A stretch of DNA of 64,000 nucleotides, taken from assembly GCF_003025555.1 (NCBI RefSeq), contig NZ_PYMH01000007.1:62001-126000 (forward strand). Reading direction: 5' to 3'. Below are positions 53,599-63,444 of the stretch, in pieces. The position numbers and the translations under genes were made by a program. The DNA is from Photobacterium lutimaris (GTDB taxonomy: Bacteria > Pseudomonadota > Gammaproteobacteria > Enterobacterales > Vibrionaceae). The notes under the pieces were generated by a model. The model was not told the origin of the DNA, ran no database searches, and saw only the letters and a list, made by a program, of their open reading frames with translations. Positions within the stretch are counted from its first letter, which is position 1. The number at the start of each line of letters is the position of its first letter.

Positions 53599-55137
53599 TT
53601 ACTTGTTTTTTTCTGGTCGAGTAAAGCCGCCATAGAGATCGAGCCGACGGTGGCGCAAGTTTGTGACCGACCCCTCGGTATTGAGGTACTTGAGCTTATC
53701 GAGCTCGACATCGGCAAAGATGATCATCTCTGTGTTGGCGCTGGCCTCGGTAATGGTGGCGTCGTGGGGGAAATAGATGTCCGAGGGTGAAAAGACCGCG
53801 GACTGGGCATATTGGATATCGACATTATTGACTCGCGGTAGATTACCGACGCTGCCACCAAGTGCGACATAGCATTCATTTTCGATAGCCCTCGCCTGGG
53901 CACACAACCGAACGCGTAAATAACCATTTTTAGTATCAGTCCAAAAAGGTACGAACATGATTTGGACGCCTTGCTCTGCCAGCATCCGGCCCAGCTCGGG
54001 AAACTCGGCATCGTAGCAGATGAGGATGCCAACCCGTCCGGCATCGGTATCGAAAACTTTGACCTTGTCGCCACCATCAATGACCCAGTCTTTTTGCTCG
54101 TGCGGGGTGATATGGATTTTGTATTGCTCATCGATACAACCGTCACGGTGCAGTAGGTAAGAGACATTATAGAGGCGGTCATTCTCCAGCACCGGCATAC
54201 TGCCTGAAATGATATTGATGTTGTAGGTGACCGCCATTTGGGAAAACCGCTGTTTGATGGCCTCGCTAAACTCGCTCAGAAAACGGATGGCCTCAACCGG
54301 GCTGAGATCGGCCTTGAGCCCCATCAGCGGAGCATTGAAAAACTCAGGGAATAGCGCGAAATCCGCCTGGTAGTTTGACAGTGAGGAGACAAAAAATTCG
54401 GCCTGATCGATCAGATCATCGAGTGAAACCATTTTGCGCATTTGCCATTGGACGATGCCAATACGGACCATTTTCTTTTCGGGTTCAATAGCGGACGGCA
54501 TTTCCTCGTCATAAAACACATTGTCCCATTCCAGCAAAGTGGCATAGCCGCATGACTTGGCATCTTCCGGCAGGTAATTCTTCATTAGTCGCTTTACATC
54601 AAAATCATTGGCAAGCTGGAACGACAAGATAGGGTCGTGGCTTTCCTTGCGCTTGATCTTTTCGATGTATTCGATGACGGTGAATTGATCGGCCACTTTG
54701 TGGTAGCCGGGAATACGGCCTCCGGCCAAGATGGCCTTGAGGTTGGCGCTGCGGCAGAGCTCTTTGCGTGCATCGTAGAGTCGCCTTCCTAGGCGAAGCC
54801 CTCGGTAATCCGGATGGACAAACACATCCAACCCGTATAGCGCATCCCCCGTCGCTTGATGCTGGATCACATTTTTATCGCTGATGATGTCGGTGTAAGC
54901 GTGGTTGAGTGAAAAGCGGTTGTAGTTGACCTTGATGGTGAGGGCGGCCCCGACTATCTTGCCGCTGTCTTCAATACAGATTTGGCCGTCAGGAAATTGA
55001 TGGATCAAATCCATGATAGTCATTCGCGGCCATGCCCCTCCGACATCGGCAAAGACCAAATCCATCAACGCTGCCAGCTCGTCATAATCACCGGGTTCAA
55101 TTGCACGGAGGTTTAGCAAAGGGGTATTTGTATCCAT
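53599..55137 (-). CDS. GNAT acetyltransferase fused to carbon-nitrogen hydrolase
   Basis: A 512-residue two-domain protein. Residues about 1-210 are a GNAT N-acetyltransferase with the acetyl-CoA loop GLDVFVHPDYRGLRLGRRLY. Residues about 223-510 are a nitrilase-superfamily amidohydrolase with catalytic Glu in ALFPEFFNAP, Lys in DEQYKIHITPHE and Cys in ILICYDAEFPELGR. This fusion is known in many bacteria but its substrate is not. A start at ATG 55137 is preferred (MDTNTPLLNL); ATG 55146 would add three residues. It is not in an obvious operon. Confidence 0.87.
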   Translation of the reverse strand: MDTNTPLLNLRAIEPGDYDELAALMDLVFADVGGAWPRMTIMDLIHQFPDGQICIEDSGKIVGAALTIKVNYNRFSLNHAYTDIISDKNVIQHQATGDALYGLDVFVHPDYRGLRLGRRLYDARKELCRSANLKAILAGGRIPGYHKVADQFTVIEYIEKIKRKESHDPILSFQLANDFDVKRLMKNYLPEDAKSCGYATLLEWDNVFYDEEMPSAIEPEKKMVRIGIVQWQMRKMVSLDDLIDQAEFFVSSLSNYQADFALFPEFFNAPLMGLKADLSPVEAIRFLSEFSEAIKQRFSQMAVTYNINIISGSMPVLENDRLYNVSYLLHRDGCIDEQYKIHITPHEQKDWVIDGGDKVKVFDTDAGRVGILICYDAEFPELGRMLAEQGVQIMFVPFWTDTKNGYLRVRLCAQARAIENECYVALGGSVGNLPRVNNVDIQYAQSAVFSPSDIYFPHDATITEASANTEMIIFADVELDKLKYLNTEGSVTNLRHRRLDLYGGFTRPEKNK

Positions 55138-55301
55138 TCTCACCATCTCTGTCTGTGTTTAGGCGCTGAGTACTGTCACTGGTTGTTGCTCAGGTGTTTA
55201 TATTATGTATCACAGATGTGGGGTCGAAAATATTTAATTGCTCTCAATATTGTGCGATGAAGAGAAAAGACGCGGTGAAGCCGCTCGATGTACCAATCAA
55301 C

Positions 55302-55327
55302 AAAAAGCCCTGCTTAACAGGGCTTTT
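55302..55327 (-). terminator. yicC terminator
   Basis: AAAAGCCCTG / CAGGGCTTTT stem with loop CTTAA, 26 bases past the yicC stop on the minus strand. Confidence 0.85.
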
Positions 55328-55353
55328 GTTATTCGGTGGTGTCGCGGGGAGCG

Positions 55354-56217
55354 TTACTCAATATTTTGGATCTGCTCGCGCATCTGTTCGATAAGCACTT
55401 TCAGTTCAACGGCAGCTGCGGTGATTTCGGTATTGATCGATTTTGAGGCCAGGGTGTTCGATTCGCGATTGAATTCCTGCATCATGAAGTCGAGACGGCG
55501 GCCACAGGCACCACCTTTTTTCATGATCTTCTGGGTTTCTTTGACGTGCGAGTCAAGGCGATCTAGTTCTTCGGCTACGTCGCTCTTCTGCGCCAGCATG
55601 ATCAGCTCTTGCTCGATGCGGTTAGCGTCAAGCTCGACCTTGGCTTCTTCCAGTCGGGTCATGATGCGTTCACGTTGCCACTTAATGACTTCTGGCATCA
55701 TGCTGCGAACCTTGGTCGCTTCGACTGAAATTGCTTCAAGACGCTGGTCGATAAGTGCTTTCATGTTCTCGCCTTCGCTGGCGCGGGCGGCGATGAAGTC
55801 ATCAACCGTGGTGTCGAATGCGGCGAGCAAATCTTTGTTGATCGCATCGAGATCTTGCTCCGGCGCTTCCATCACTCCCGGCCAGTTCAATACCTGGAAC
55901 GGCCCCACATTACCTTCACCGGCAGTCTCTTTGACCCACTTGGCGGCATTGATCACCTGCTTGGCCAGACCTTCATTAATTTTTAGCTCGGTATTGGCGG
56001 CTGGGTTCACCTCGAAGCGCAGGTTGCATTCAACCTTGCCGCGGGCCAGACGCTTGCGGAAACGCTCACGCAGAACAGGCTCTAGGCTGCGGAACTGCTC
56101 TGGCATACGCAGGTAAGTTTCTAGGTAGCGTTGGTTTACCGAGCGGATTTCCCATACGGCAGTACCCCAGTCGGCTTTCACTTCGCGACGGGCGTAGGCG
56201 GTCATGCTATGAATCAT
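55354..56217 (-). CDS. yicC: YicC family endoribonuclease
   Basis: A 287-residue YicC/YloC protein, exactly the length of E. coli YicC, now known as an endoribonuclease family that affects small-RNA stability. The N-terminal half has MIHSMTAYARREVKADWGTA and EIRSVNQRYLETYLRMPEQF; the C-terminal DUF1732 has KGGACGRRLDFMMQEFNRES followed by NTLASKS. It is divergent from rph, as in E. coli. Confidence 0.93.
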   Translation of the reverse strand: MIHSMTAYARREVKADWGTAVWEIRSVNQRYLETYLRMPEQFRSLEPVLRERFRKRLARGKVECNLRFEVNPAANTELKINEGLAKQVINAAKWVKETAGEGNVGPFQVLNWPGVMEAPEQDLDAINKDLLAAFDTTVDDFIAARASEGENMKALIDQRLEAISVEATKVRSMMPEVIKWQRERIMTRLEEAKVELDANRIEQELIMLAQKSDVAEELDRLDSHVKETQKIMKKGGACGRRLDFMMQEFNRESNTLASKSINTEITAAAVELKVLIEQMREQIQNIE

Positions 56218-56345
56218 TGGCTAGTGGCCTCTAATAGTGGTGGTTGATAACTGCTTTGGGTGGGGTGCCTGTGGCAAGCCACCGTCATAACGTGGAGGTG
56301 GTGCGCAGTTATCCGGATGTCCGAGATTATACTTAGCCTTAAGCA

Positions 56346-56397
56346 TATACCCAAGTAACTTCAAGGTGCTTGGTTCTGCGAGAGTGACTTGGATATA
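56346..56397. repeat. intergenic inverted-repeat element
   Basis: TATACCCAAGTAAC (56346-56359) and GTGACTTGGATATA (56384-56397) pair at 12 of 14 positions. 'ACCCAAGT(A/G)ACTTCAAG' is a string I associate with dispersed repeats in vibrio genomes. Confidence 0.5.
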
Positions 56398-56479
56398 ACC
56401 GAAATGCGGCCGGTGGGTGGGGATATGACGATTCTGTCCGCACTCGATGCGGGAAATGCCAAGCTGGTTGGGTTTCGCG

Positions 56480-56507
56480 TGCACAACCGGTTGGTTGTGG
56501 CTATAAT
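56480..56507 (+). promoter_or_regulatory. rph: rph promoter
   Basis: -35-like TGCACA and perfect -10 TATAAT with a 16-base spacer, 38 bases before the rph start codon. Confidence 0.5.
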
Positions 56508-56544
56508 CGCCGGTTAATGTCATCCAGCCAGAGGGAAGCCACCG

Positions 56545-57261
56545 ATGCGTCCAAGCGGAAGAAGCAACAACCAAGTTCGTCCTATTACTATTACCCGTAA
56601 TTTTACTGCCCATGCCGAAGGGTCGGTGTTGGTTGAATTTGGTGATACCAAGGTGATTTGTACCGCAAGTGTGGAAGAGAATGTGCCACGCTGGTTAAAA
56701 GGTAAAGGCCAAGGTTGGGTGACGGCTGAATATGGCATGCTGCCGCGTGCAACCCACTCGCGCAACCGCCGTGAAGCGGCCGGTGGCAAACAAGGTGGCC
56801 GTACCATGGAAATCCAACGCCTGATCGCGCGTAGCTTGCGTGCTGCGGTTGATCTGGAAGCGTTAGGTGAGCAGATGATCACGGTCGACTGTGATGTTAT
56901 CCAGGCTGATGGCGGTACGCGTACTGCGTCTATCACCGGTGCAATGGTGGCACTGGTTGATGCTATCAACTACATGCTGGAGAAGGGCACACTGAAAGCC
57001 AGCCCGCTTAAAGGCATGGTGGCTGCCGTTTCTGTCGGTATCTATAACGGCGAGGCAATTTGTGATCTGGAATACGTCGAAGACTCGGCGGCAGAAACAG
57101 ACATGAATGTGGTCATGACCGAAGAAGGCAAGATGATCGAGATCCAGGGCACGGCAGAAGGTGAAGCCTTTAGCCACGAAGAGTTGCTGGCCATGCTGGC
57201 TCTGGCGAAAGACGGCATTGCCGACATTGTCAACGTTCAGAAGCAGGCGTTGGAAAGTTAA
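56545..57261 (+). CDS. rph: ribonuclease PH
   Basis: A 238-residue phosphate-dependent 3'-5' exoribonuclease that trims tRNA 3' ends. Key parts are [20 protein letters not shown] near the N-terminus, the RNA-binding Arg cluster [20 protein letters not shown], and the phosphate/metal-site region [19 protein letters not shown]. Length equals E. coli RNase PH. It is followed by a terminator and pyrE, as in many gamma-proteobacteria. Confidence 0.96.
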   Translation: MRPSGRSNNQVRPITITRNFTAHAEGSVLVEFGDTKVICTASVEENVPRWLKGKGQGWVTAEYGMLPRATHSRNRREAAGGKQGGRTMEIQRLIARSLRAAVDLEALGEQMITVDCDVIQADGGTRTASITGAMVALVDAINYMLEKGTLKASPLKGMVAAVSVGIYNGEAICDLEYVEDSAAETDMNVVMTEEGKMIEIQGTAEGEAFSHEELLAMLALAKDGIADIVNVQKQALES

Positions 57262-57268
57262 TTTTTTG

Positions 57269-57298
57269 AAGCGGTTCCTATTGGAGCCGCTTTTTTTT
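57269..57298 (+). terminator. rph terminator / possible pyrE attenuator
   Basis: AAGCGGTTCC / GGAGCCGCTT stem (one wobble), loop TATT, eight T residues. In E. coli the rph-pyrE spacer holds the UTP-sensitive pyrE attenuator; position here fits. Confidence 0.85.
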
Positions 57299-57384
57299 GG
57301 CTTGGATTCTCGTTGGCCCGAAAAGCGAGGTCTGGGTCATTGATTTAAATTGTAATGACTAGTTGCATCTATTAAGGAGAAACC

Positions 57385-58026
57385 ATGAAAGCATATCAGC
57401 GTCAGTTCATCGAATTTGCCTTGGAGAAAGGGGTATTGAAGTTTGGTGAGTTCACTCTGAAATCCGGCCGTAAGAGCCCGTACTTCTTCAATGCGGGTTT
57501 GTTCAATACGGGACGTGATCTTGCACGCCTTGGCCGTTTCTATGCTGAGGCTTTGGTGGATGCCGGTATCGAGTACGATGTGTTGTTCGGCCCTGCGTAC
57601 AAGGGGATCCCAATCGCCACCACGACGGCAGTCGCACTGGCTGATCATCATGATGTTGATACCCCTTACTGTTTCAACCGTAAGGAAGCCAAAGCGCACG
57701 GTGAAGGCGGCAACCTGGTTGGTAGCGCGCTGGAAGGCCGCATCATGCTGGTGGACGATGTGATCACTGCCGGGACGGCAATCCGCGAGTCGATGGAAAT
57801 CATCAAGGCCAACGGCGCTGACTTGGCCGGTGTGCTGGTTGCCATTGACCGTCAGGAAAAAGGCAAGGGTGAGCTGTCGGCGATCCAGGAAGTTGAACGT
57901 GACTTCGGTTGTGCGGTGATCTCTATCGTGTCGCTGGGCGATGTGGTGAGTTATCTGGCCGAGCAGGACGGTATGGAGCAGCACCTTGAAGCGGTGAAAG
58001 CTTACCGTGCGGAGTATGGGGTTTAA
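57385..58026 (+). CDS. pyrE: orotate phosphoribosyltransferase
   Basis: A 213-residue enzyme that joins orotate to PRPP in pyrimidine synthesis. N-terminal [20 protein letters not shown] is the orotate-binding block; the PRPP loop is [17 protein letters not shown] (about residues 120-136); the flexible loop contains [11 protein letters not shown]. Length equals E. coli PyrE (213). AAGGAG precedes the ATG. The hairpin after rph may give attenuation. Confidence 0.97.
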   Translation: MKAYQRQFIEFALEKGVLKFGEFTLKSGRKSPYFFNAGLFNTGRDLARLGRFYAEALVDAGIEYDVLFGPAYKGIPIATTTAVALADHHDVDTPYCFNRKEAKAHGEGGNLVGSALEGRIMLVDDVITAGTAIRESMEIIKANGADLAGVLVAIDRQEKGKGELSAIQEVERDFGCAVISIVSLGDVVSYLAEQDGMEQHLEAVKAYRAEYGV

Positions 58027-58136
58027 TTCCGGCCCTAGGAAAGAGCGGCTATAGGCGCGAGGCAAAGAAATATTGGGTGAATGTGACTTTTTCAAACGAT
58101 CATCCCATAGCCCATAGCCAGCTTTGCTGAAAACTA

Positions 58137-58170
58137 AAAAGCGAGCGGTTTTCACCTCTCGCTTTTTTAA
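58137..58170. terminator. bidirectional terminator between pyrE and slmA
   Basis: AGCGAG/CTCGCT plus GGT/ACC stem with a C-T mismatch and loop TTTC, A and T runs on both sides, between convergent genes. Confidence 0.8.
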
Positions 58171-58200
58171 TTCTGGTTGTCTCGGCTCCCGCTTCTGCTC

Positions 58201-58791
58201 CTAACCGAGCTCTGCGCTTAACAGGTGCCAGTATTCATCGAAGTTCGCCGTCGGCTTGTACTTGAAGTTTGAGCGGACAAAACGGTTAAGGCTACCTTCT
58301 ACCTGCCCCAGAAGTTGGGCGGCAAGGATAGATTCGTCCACGGGGAAGCCTTTGCCTTCGCGCAGTTTGCGTTCACGCAGGATTTGGCGCAGCTGGGTCT
58401 CGATACGCTCGAACAGCTGGTTGATACGGGCCTGGAGGCGGTCCTGCTCAAACATCAGGGCATGGCCGGTCATGATGCGGGTTAGGCCCGGATTGCGCTC
58501 GGCAAAGCCGAGGATCAGCTGCAGCACCATGCGCAGGCGTTGCAGGGTGTCTTTTTCATCATCGAGGATGCGGTTGATCCGGGTGGTGATGGCGTCTTCG
58601 ATAAATTCGATCAACCCTTCGAACATTCTCGCCTTGCTTGGGAAGTGGCGGTAGAGGGCGGCTTCCGAGACACCAACCTGGGCTGCCAGCTTAGCAGTAG
58701 TAATACGTTGGCTGCCCTGGGCAGATTCCAGCATTTGTGCCAGCGCTTGCAAAATTTCTTCGCGGCGGTTGTTTTTCTTGTTGCCAGCCAT
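58201..58791 (-). CDS. slmA: nucleoid occlusion factor SlmA
   Basis: A 196-residue TetR-family DNA-binding protein that blocks FtsZ assembly over the chromosome. The helix-turn-helix is [30 protein letters not shown]-like, read as [20 protein letters not shown] (about residues 32-51). The long helical C-terminal domain begins with [20 protein letters not shown] and matches SlmA length. It lies between pyrE and coaBC, its conserved place. Confidence 0.94.
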   Translation of the reverse strand: MAGNKKNNRREEILQALAQMLESAQGSQRITTAKLAAQVGVSEAALYRHFPSKARMFEGLIEFIEDAITTRINRILDDEKDTLQRLRMVLQLILGFAERNPGLTRIMTGHALMFEQDRLQARINQLFERIETQLRQILRERKLREGKGFPVDESILAAQLLGQVEGSLNRFVRSNFKYKPTANFDEYWHLLSAELG

Positions 58792-58910
58792 GAATAACCG
58801 TTCCTTTTAAAATAAGACTGTCATTGGACAGGATGAAACTCGCATATCTTAGCGGCGTAATCCTGTTGTGAAAAGCATTGCCCGCCGATACTGATCTCTT
58901 TATCGACAAA

Positions 58911-58938
58911 AAAAGCCCAACCTGAAGGGCTGGGCTTT
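58911..58938 (-). terminator. coaBC terminator
   Basis: AAAGCCCA / TGGGCTTT outer stem with inner CCT/AGG pairs and a seven-T run on the minus strand, 46 bases past the coaBC stop. Confidence 0.75.
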
Positions 58939-58983
58939 ATATTTGATCTTATTCGGTTAATTCATCAGCATCGGTCGTGAGGA

Positions 58984-60201
58984 TTAACCTTGTAGCCCGG
59001 ACTTGAATAGCCCGACGATTTCGTCGATCAACTGCGCTCCCAGCTCTGCCTTGCTGGTGAGCGGCAAGGCTTTGTTGCCTTGCTGCCAGTACAGGTGCAG
59101 GGCATTTTGATCGCTGTTGAAGCCTTGCCCTTCGTTGGATACGTCGTTGGCACAGATCAGATCAAGCTGCTTGCGAGCCAGTTTACCGCGGGCGTATTGC
59201 TCGACATCCTGGGTTTCGGCGGCAAAGCCAACGGTAAATGGGCGGTCGGTTTCCAGCGCGGCAACACTGGCGATGATGTCCGGATTTTTCACCAAGCGGA
59301 TCACCATGTCATCCTCACCGTCTTTCTTTTTCATTTTCTGCTCGGCAATCTCTGCCGGGCGGAAATCGGCGACGGCAGCACAGCCGATGAAAATATCGCT
59401 GGCGGGGGCATGCGCCAGTGCCGCTTGGTGCATTTGTTCGGCGCTGTTGATATCGATACGGGTAACGCCGTGCGGTGTCGCCAGGTTCGTCGGGCCGCTT
59501 ATTAGGGTGACGGTGGCACCGCGTTTAGCGGCAGCTTCGGCAATGGCATAGCCCATTTTGCCGGAGCTGTGGTTGGTCAGGTAGCGTACGGGGTCAACGG
59601 CTTCACGGGTCGGGCCGGCGGTGATGGTTAGCGATATACCGCCGAGATCGGCCGGCTTGAAGAAATCTTCTGCCAAGTGGACCAGTTGCATCGGTTCTAG
59701 CATCCGGCCTGGGCCAACATCGCCACAGGCCTGCTCGCCGCTCGCGGGTCCCCAGATATGGCAGCCACGTCGTGCGAGGGTGGCAATGTTTTCCTGGGTG
59801 GCTACGTGACGGTACATCTGCTGGTTCATCGCCGGGGCGACTGCAATCGGTGAGTCAGTTGCCAAGCACAGGGTGGTGAGCAGGTCGTTCCCCATGCCTG
59901 CGGCCATACGCGCGATCAAATCGGCAGTTGCCGGTGCTAGTAATACCAAATCGGCCCACTTTGCCAACTCGATGTGGCCCATCGAGGCTTCTGCTGCCGG
60001 GTCCAGCAAACTGTCGGATACCGGCCTGCCAGATACTGCCTGCATGGTGAGCGGGGTTATGAACTCCTTGGCGGCCTTGGTCATCACTACTTGCACCTGT
60101 GCGCCGCGCTCAATAAGTCGGCGTGTGAGCTCTGCACATTTATAGGCCGCGATACCGCCGCTGATCCCAAGGAGAATTTTTTTTCCTGCCAAAGTTTGCA
60201 T
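58984..60201 (-). CDS. coaBC: bifunctional phosphopantothenoylcysteine synthetase/decarboxylase CoaBC (Dfp)
   Basis: A 405-residue bifunctional enzyme of coenzyme A synthesis. The N-terminal flavoprotein CoaC (about residues 1-190) has [20 protein letters not shown], the catalytic His in [14 protein letters not shown], and the substrate loop [17 protein letters not shown] with the active Cys. The CoaB half follows with [20 protein letters not shown] and [13 protein letters not shown] 60201 ([12 protein letters not shown]) is chosen; an upstream in-frame GTG-type extension to 60255 is unlikely. It is divergent from radC. Confidence 0.95.
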   Translation of the reverse strand: MQTLAGKKILLGISGGIAAYKCAELTRRLIERGAQVQVVMTKAAKEFITPLTMQAVSGRPVSDSLLDPAAEASMGHIELAKWADLVLLAPATADLIARMAAGMGNDLLTTLCLATDSPIAVAPAMNQQMYRHVATQENIATLARRGCHIWGPASGEQACGDVGPGRMLEPMQLVHLAEDFFKPADLGGISLTITAGPTREAVDPVRYLTNHSSGKMGYAIAEAAAKRGATVTLISGPTNLATPHGVTRIDINSAEQMHQAALAHAPASDIFIGCAAVADFRPAEIAEQKMKKKDGEDDMVIRLVKNPDIIASVAALETDRPFTVGFAAETQDVEQYARGKLARKQLDLICANDVSNEGQGFNSDQNALHLYWQQGNKALPLTSKAELGAQLIDEIVGLFKSGLQG

Positions 60202-60482
60202 CTTATTGCCTGCTCTCGATATCCGGAATGTTAATGGGCCACACCTTACCACCAAAAATTGTTAGCCACCAAAAAAAGCCAGCTTCCTTGCTCGGGATCA
60301 AATTTGGTGTGGGACTGTCGGTATGGGCGGTACTGCGCCTGCCTGGTTGCGAGCCAGTTGGCAGCTCTACGTTGGGTGTTGCAACTCAGCCATGGTTTTT
60401 TGTGCGGGGGACAGGAGAGATACCGAGACACGCCTTGCTAAATACCGAGGGGGTCGTTTAGCTAGGGCATCAGGAGGTGGAT

Positions 60483-61157
60483 ATGACGCTCAAGCTACTA
60501 CCGGTGCAGTCTCGGCCGAGGGAGAAATTATTGGAACGCGGTCCCGGTGCTTTATCGGATGCCGAGCTGCTGGCGATTTTTTTGCGTACCGGTATTACCG
60601 GGATGAATGCGATCGAGCTCGCGACAGAGCTGTTGGACTCGTTCGGTTCGCTGCGAGCATTGCTGGCAGCGGATAAAGCTACGTTTTGCCAATATAAAGG
60701 GTTGGGGCCCGCCAAGTATGCTCAGCTTCAGGCGGTGCTGGAAATGAATCAGCGTCATCTGGAAGAGACGTTAAAGAAGGAAGATGCGCTGACAAGCCCT
60801 GCTCATACAAGGCGCTATCTCACACATGTATTACGCGATCGCCACCGAGAAGCATTTTATATTTTATTTCTCGATAACCAGCACAGGGTGCTCAACGGAG
60901 AGGTACTTTTCGAAGGAACCATCGATTCTGCGAGCGTTTATCCGAGGGAAGTTGTAAAAAGATCACTAGAACTTAATGCAGCCGCGCTCATTTTAGCGCA
61001 TAATCACCCGTCAGGCGTGGCAGAGCCAAGTCAGTCAGATCGCCGAATTACCCGTCGCATCAGTGATGCACTGGCGTTGGTGGATATTCGAGTTCTGGAT
61101 CACTTTGTTGTCGGTGACGGAGAAATCACTTCTTTTGCAGAGCGAGGATGGCTATAA
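60483..61157 (+). CDS. radC: RadC family JAB1/MPN metalloprotein
   Basis: A 224-residue RadC protein with an N-terminal helix-hairpin-helix part ([16 protein letters not shown]) and a C-terminal JAB/MPN domain carrying the zinc motif [16 protein letters not shown]. RadC is widespread; it was once called a DNA repair protein, but its function is unsettled. ATG 60483 is 6 bases after GGAGG; the in-frame GTG at 60477 overlaps that site. It stands between coaBC and rpmB, as in E. coli. Confidence 0.94.
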   Translation: MTLKLLPVQSRPREKLLERGPGALSDAELLAIFLRTGITGMNAIELATELLDSFGSLRALLAADKATFCQYKGLGPAKYAQLQAVLEMNQRHLEETLKKEDALTSPAHTRRYLTHVLRDRHREAFYILFLDNQHRVLNGEVLFEGTIDSASVYPREVVKRSLELNAAALILAHNHPSGVAEPSQSDRRITRRISDALALVDIRVLDHFVVGDGEITSFAERGWL

Positions 61158-61203
61158 AATCGTCATTTTTTGCTTAAAAAGTTGAGAAAGGACTGCTCGG
61201 GAC

Positions 61204-61232
61204 TTGAGCAACTGGTTTTGACTTAGTATAAT
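61204..61232 (+). promoter_or_regulatory. rpmBG promoter
   Basis: -35 TTGAGC (61204-61209), 17-base spacer, -10 TATAAT (61227-61232), then a GC-rich discriminator (GCGCGAC), typical of stringently controlled ribosomal promoters. The start codon is 98 bases downstream. Confidence 0.6.
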
Positions 61233-61330
61233 GCGCGACCTTTGATAGCTGTGGTTATGTGTGAGAATTGCTTTTCACATTGAAATAGCCACGGTAGATA
61301 TCGAGCTGAAACGATTTGGAGAAGACAGTA

Positions 61331-61567
61331 ATGTCCCGAGTATGCCAAGTAACTGGTAAGCGTCCTGTAACGGGTAACAACCGTTCACACGCACGTAATG
61401 CCACCAAGCGTCGTTTTCTGCCGAACCTGCAAACTCATCGTTTCTGGGTAGAAAGCGAAAAACGCTTCGTTAAACTACGCCTTTCTGCGAAAGGTATGCG
61501 TATCATTGATAAGAAAGGCATCGATGCCGTTCTTACTGATATGCGTACTCGCGGCGAGAACGTTTAA
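61331..61567 (+). CDS. rpmB: 50S ribosomal protein L28
   Basis: A 78-residue ribosomal protein of the large subunit; the sequence [20 protein letters not shown] matches E. coli L28 nearly residue for residue and the length is the same. ATG 61331 is the family start; an in-frame ATG five codons earlier would add MEKTV. It is 13 bases before rpmG. Confidence 0.97.
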   Translation: MSRVCQVTGKRPVTGNNRSHARNATKRRFLPNLQTHRFWVESEKRFVKLRLSAKGMRIIDKKGIDAVLTDMRTRGENV

Positions 61568-61580
61568 GAGGATTTGAACA

Positions 61581-61748
61581 ATGGCTAAAGGCATTCGTGA
61601 GAAGATCCGTCTAGTATCATCTGCTGGTACAGGCCACTTCTACACTACCGACAAAAACAAACGTAACATGCCAGGCAAATTCGAGATCAAGAAATTTGAT
61701 CCTGTAGTTCGCAAGCACGTTATGTACAAAGAAGCGAAAATCAAGTAA
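61581..61748 (+). CDS. rpmG: 50S ribosomal protein L33
   Basis: A 55-residue large-subunit protein: [20 protein letters not shown] at the start and [19 protein letters not shown] at the end, the standard L33 sequence and length. AGAGGA lies 9 bases before the ATG. There are no Cys residues, so it is the zinc-free (C-minus) form. It shares a transcript with rpmB and ends at a terminator. Confidence 0.96.
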   Translation: MAKGIREKIRLVSSAGTGHFYTTDKNKRNMPGKFEIKKFDPVVRKHVMYKEAKIK

Positions 61749-61770
61749 TTGATTGATAGCTTTTTTGATA

Positions 61771-61799
61771 AAAACCCAGTTTTCTAACTGGGTTTTTTT
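61771..61799 (+). terminator. rpmBG terminator
   Basis: 11-bp stem AAAACCCAGTT / AACTGGGTTTT with loop TTCT and a run of T residues, 22 bases after rpmG. Confidence 0.9.
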
Positions 61800-61928
61800 A
61801 TACCTGAAATTCACCACGTCAAATCGATTCTCTCTTCCCCCTCTTCTTTATCGTGTCATTCCCCCTGCATAATGGGTACTCTAATACCAATCTGGATAAG
61901 TAGTTATCTTAAGTTAAGGAGTACCGTG

Positions 61929-62414
61929 ATGAGGCTGTCCCGCCGTGGCTGGAACAATGTGATGATTATTGCTGTGATCTGCTTTATCGCCGTGGTACAG
62001 CTGCCGGAGATTGTTAAACAGCGGTTTGGCCACCAGGATTCATCCCCAGAGTTATCGGCGGAGGCGACGCTGCTGCCCTTTGAATCGACTATTGAGCAGC
62101 TGCATTTGCCCCATACCAGCCTCAACCGAGAGGATACTGGCTGGTTGGCTCGCCCGCGGGTGGGGCTGCCGGCCGAGCAATTGATCAGCCACTGGCAACT
62201 CTTGTCGGGGACGGCGGTTAGCCATGAGGTGGTTGGTAAGCTTAAGCCGACCCTGCCACTGCCAATCAGTGTCGAGATCTGGCTTGTGGATCAGGAAGAG
62301 CCAGTCAGGGTCACGGTCTACCAGCAGCCGCAATTCTGGTTATTGCAAAACTGGCAGGGCGAATGGCTGGCGGTGTCAGTGGAAGAAGCCTATTTGTTTC
62401 CGCCGGTGTTATAG
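61929..62414 (+). CDS. uncharacterised single-pass membrane protein upstream of mutM
   Basis: A 161-residue protein with an N-terminal basic stretch and one membrane helix (MIIAVICFIAVVQL, about residues 11-24), then a soluble, probably periplasmic domain. I recognise no family; a gene of this kind lies between rpmG and mutM in vibrios. Trp-rich end (LLQNWQGEWLAVSVEE) is notable. ATG 61929 is 7 bases after AAGGAG; a longer frame from 61872 runs through an upstream noncoding repeat-like string. mutM follows after 37 bases on the same strand, so co-transcription is likely. Confidence 0.72.
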   Translation: MRLSRRGWNNVMIIAVICFIAVVQLPEIVKQRFGHQDSSPELSAEATLLPFESTIEQLHLPHTSLNREDTGWLARPRVGLPAEQLISHWQLLSGTAVSHEVVGKLKPTLPLPISVEIWLVDQEEPVRVTVYQQPQFWLLQNWQGEWLAVSVEEAYLFPPVL

Positions 62415-62451
62415 TTGACGTCATAATAATATCGCCAAGATAGAGAACGTC

Positions 62452-63261
62452 ATGCCTGAATTACCTGAAGTTGAAGTGAGCCGGATGGGGATTTCGCCCC
62501 ATGTTACCAATCAGACCGTCACCAAAATTATTGTACGCAACCCCAAGTTGCGCTGGCCGGTGCCGGAAGAGATCTGTCAAATTGAAGGGCAGGTGATCCG
62601 CCGGGTAACCCGCCGTGCCAAGTACCTGATGCTCGAGACCGACGCCGGTTATGCCATTATCCACTTGGGGATGTCGGGCAGTTTGCGGGTTCTGCCGTCT
62701 GGGATACCACCGGAAAAACATGACCATGTCGACCTTTGCCTGTCGAGCGGTGAAGTCTTGCGCTATAACGACCCACGACGCTTTGGGGCTTGGTTGTGGC
62801 AGTCCGGAGAGGATGTGCATTCGGTCTTGGCTAAATTGGGCCCAGAGCCGTTGAGCGAGGCTTTTACGGTGGATTACCTGCAAGAAAAAGCCAAGGGCAA
62901 ACGTACTGCGGTTAAGCAATTTATCATGGATAACCACGTTGTTGTTGGTGTCGGTAATATTTATGCCAATGAGTCGCTGTTTGCTGCGGGGATCCACCCC
63001 AAGCGTGAGGCCGGTAAAATTTCTGCCCAGCGACTAGGCTTGCTGGTCGATGAAATCAAATCGGTGTTGGCCTTTGCCATCAAACAGGGCGGTACCACCT
63101 TAAAAGATTTCAAGAATGCCGATGGCAAACCGGGTTACTTTGCCCAGGAGCTTCAGGTTTATGGCAAGGGTGGAGAGCCCTGCCCACGCTGTGATAAGCC
63201 CCTTAGCGAAGTGAAAATTGGCCAGCGGACCACGGTGTATTGCAGTGATTGCCAGAAATAG
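62452..63261 (+). CDS. mutM: formamidopyrimidine-DNA glycosylase MutM (Fpg)
   Basis: A 269-residue repair glycosylase/lyase that removes 8-oxoguanine and ring-opened purines. The catalytic N-terminus is [12 protein letters not shown] (Pro2, Glu3). The helix-two-turn-helix contains [20 protein letters not shown]. The C-terminal zinc finger is CPRCDKPL with CSDCQK. Length equals E. coli MutM. It is followed by a 180-base gap with a possible promoter for the next gene. Confidence 0.97.
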   Translation: MPELPEVEVSRMGISPHVTNQTVTKIIVRNPKLRWPVPEEICQIEGQVIRRVTRRAKYLMLETDAGYAIIHLGMSGSLRVLPSGIPPEKHDHVDLCLSSGEVLRYNDPRRFGAWLWQSGEDVHSVLAKLGPEPLSEAFTVDYLQEKAKGKRTAVKQFIMDNHVVVGVGNIYANESLFAAGIHPKREAGKISAQRLGLLVDEIKSVLAFAIKQGGTTLKDFKNADGKPGYFAQELQVYGKGGEPCPRCDKPLSEVKIGQRTTVYCSDCQK

Positions 63262-63444
63262 TGAGACGTTTAACTTGTTCCCCCCTCCGAGGTTGTTTCA
63301 ATAGGGCTGAACATCAGTGTCAATAATATTGATCCGGCTTTAGCCTGGTGACTCTAGCCCTGTTAACACGCGGGTGCTATGATTTCGCCACACACTGTTA
63401 TACTAAGTATGTATAACGAGTACAGTTTTGTAAGGTCTATGCAG

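Larger units (their letters stand above)
56218..56544. other. yicC-rph divergent intergenic region
   Basis: 327 bases. It contains an imperfect inverted repeat (56346-56397) and the likely rph promoter: TGCACA (56480-56485), 16 bases, then TATAAT (56502-56507). A repeated GGTTG/CAACC pattern occurs near 56466-56500. No gene is visible. Confidence 0.5.

Noticed and set aside
53431-53790. 119-codon plus-strand frame near gmk
   Set aside because: Its second half is antisense to the GNAT-nitrilase gene and the first half has no start signal.
60228-60461. 77-codon frame between coaBC and radC
   Set aside because: It starts within the coaBC leader, lacks a ribosome-binding site and does not resemble a protein; the gap looks like a plain divergent promoter region.
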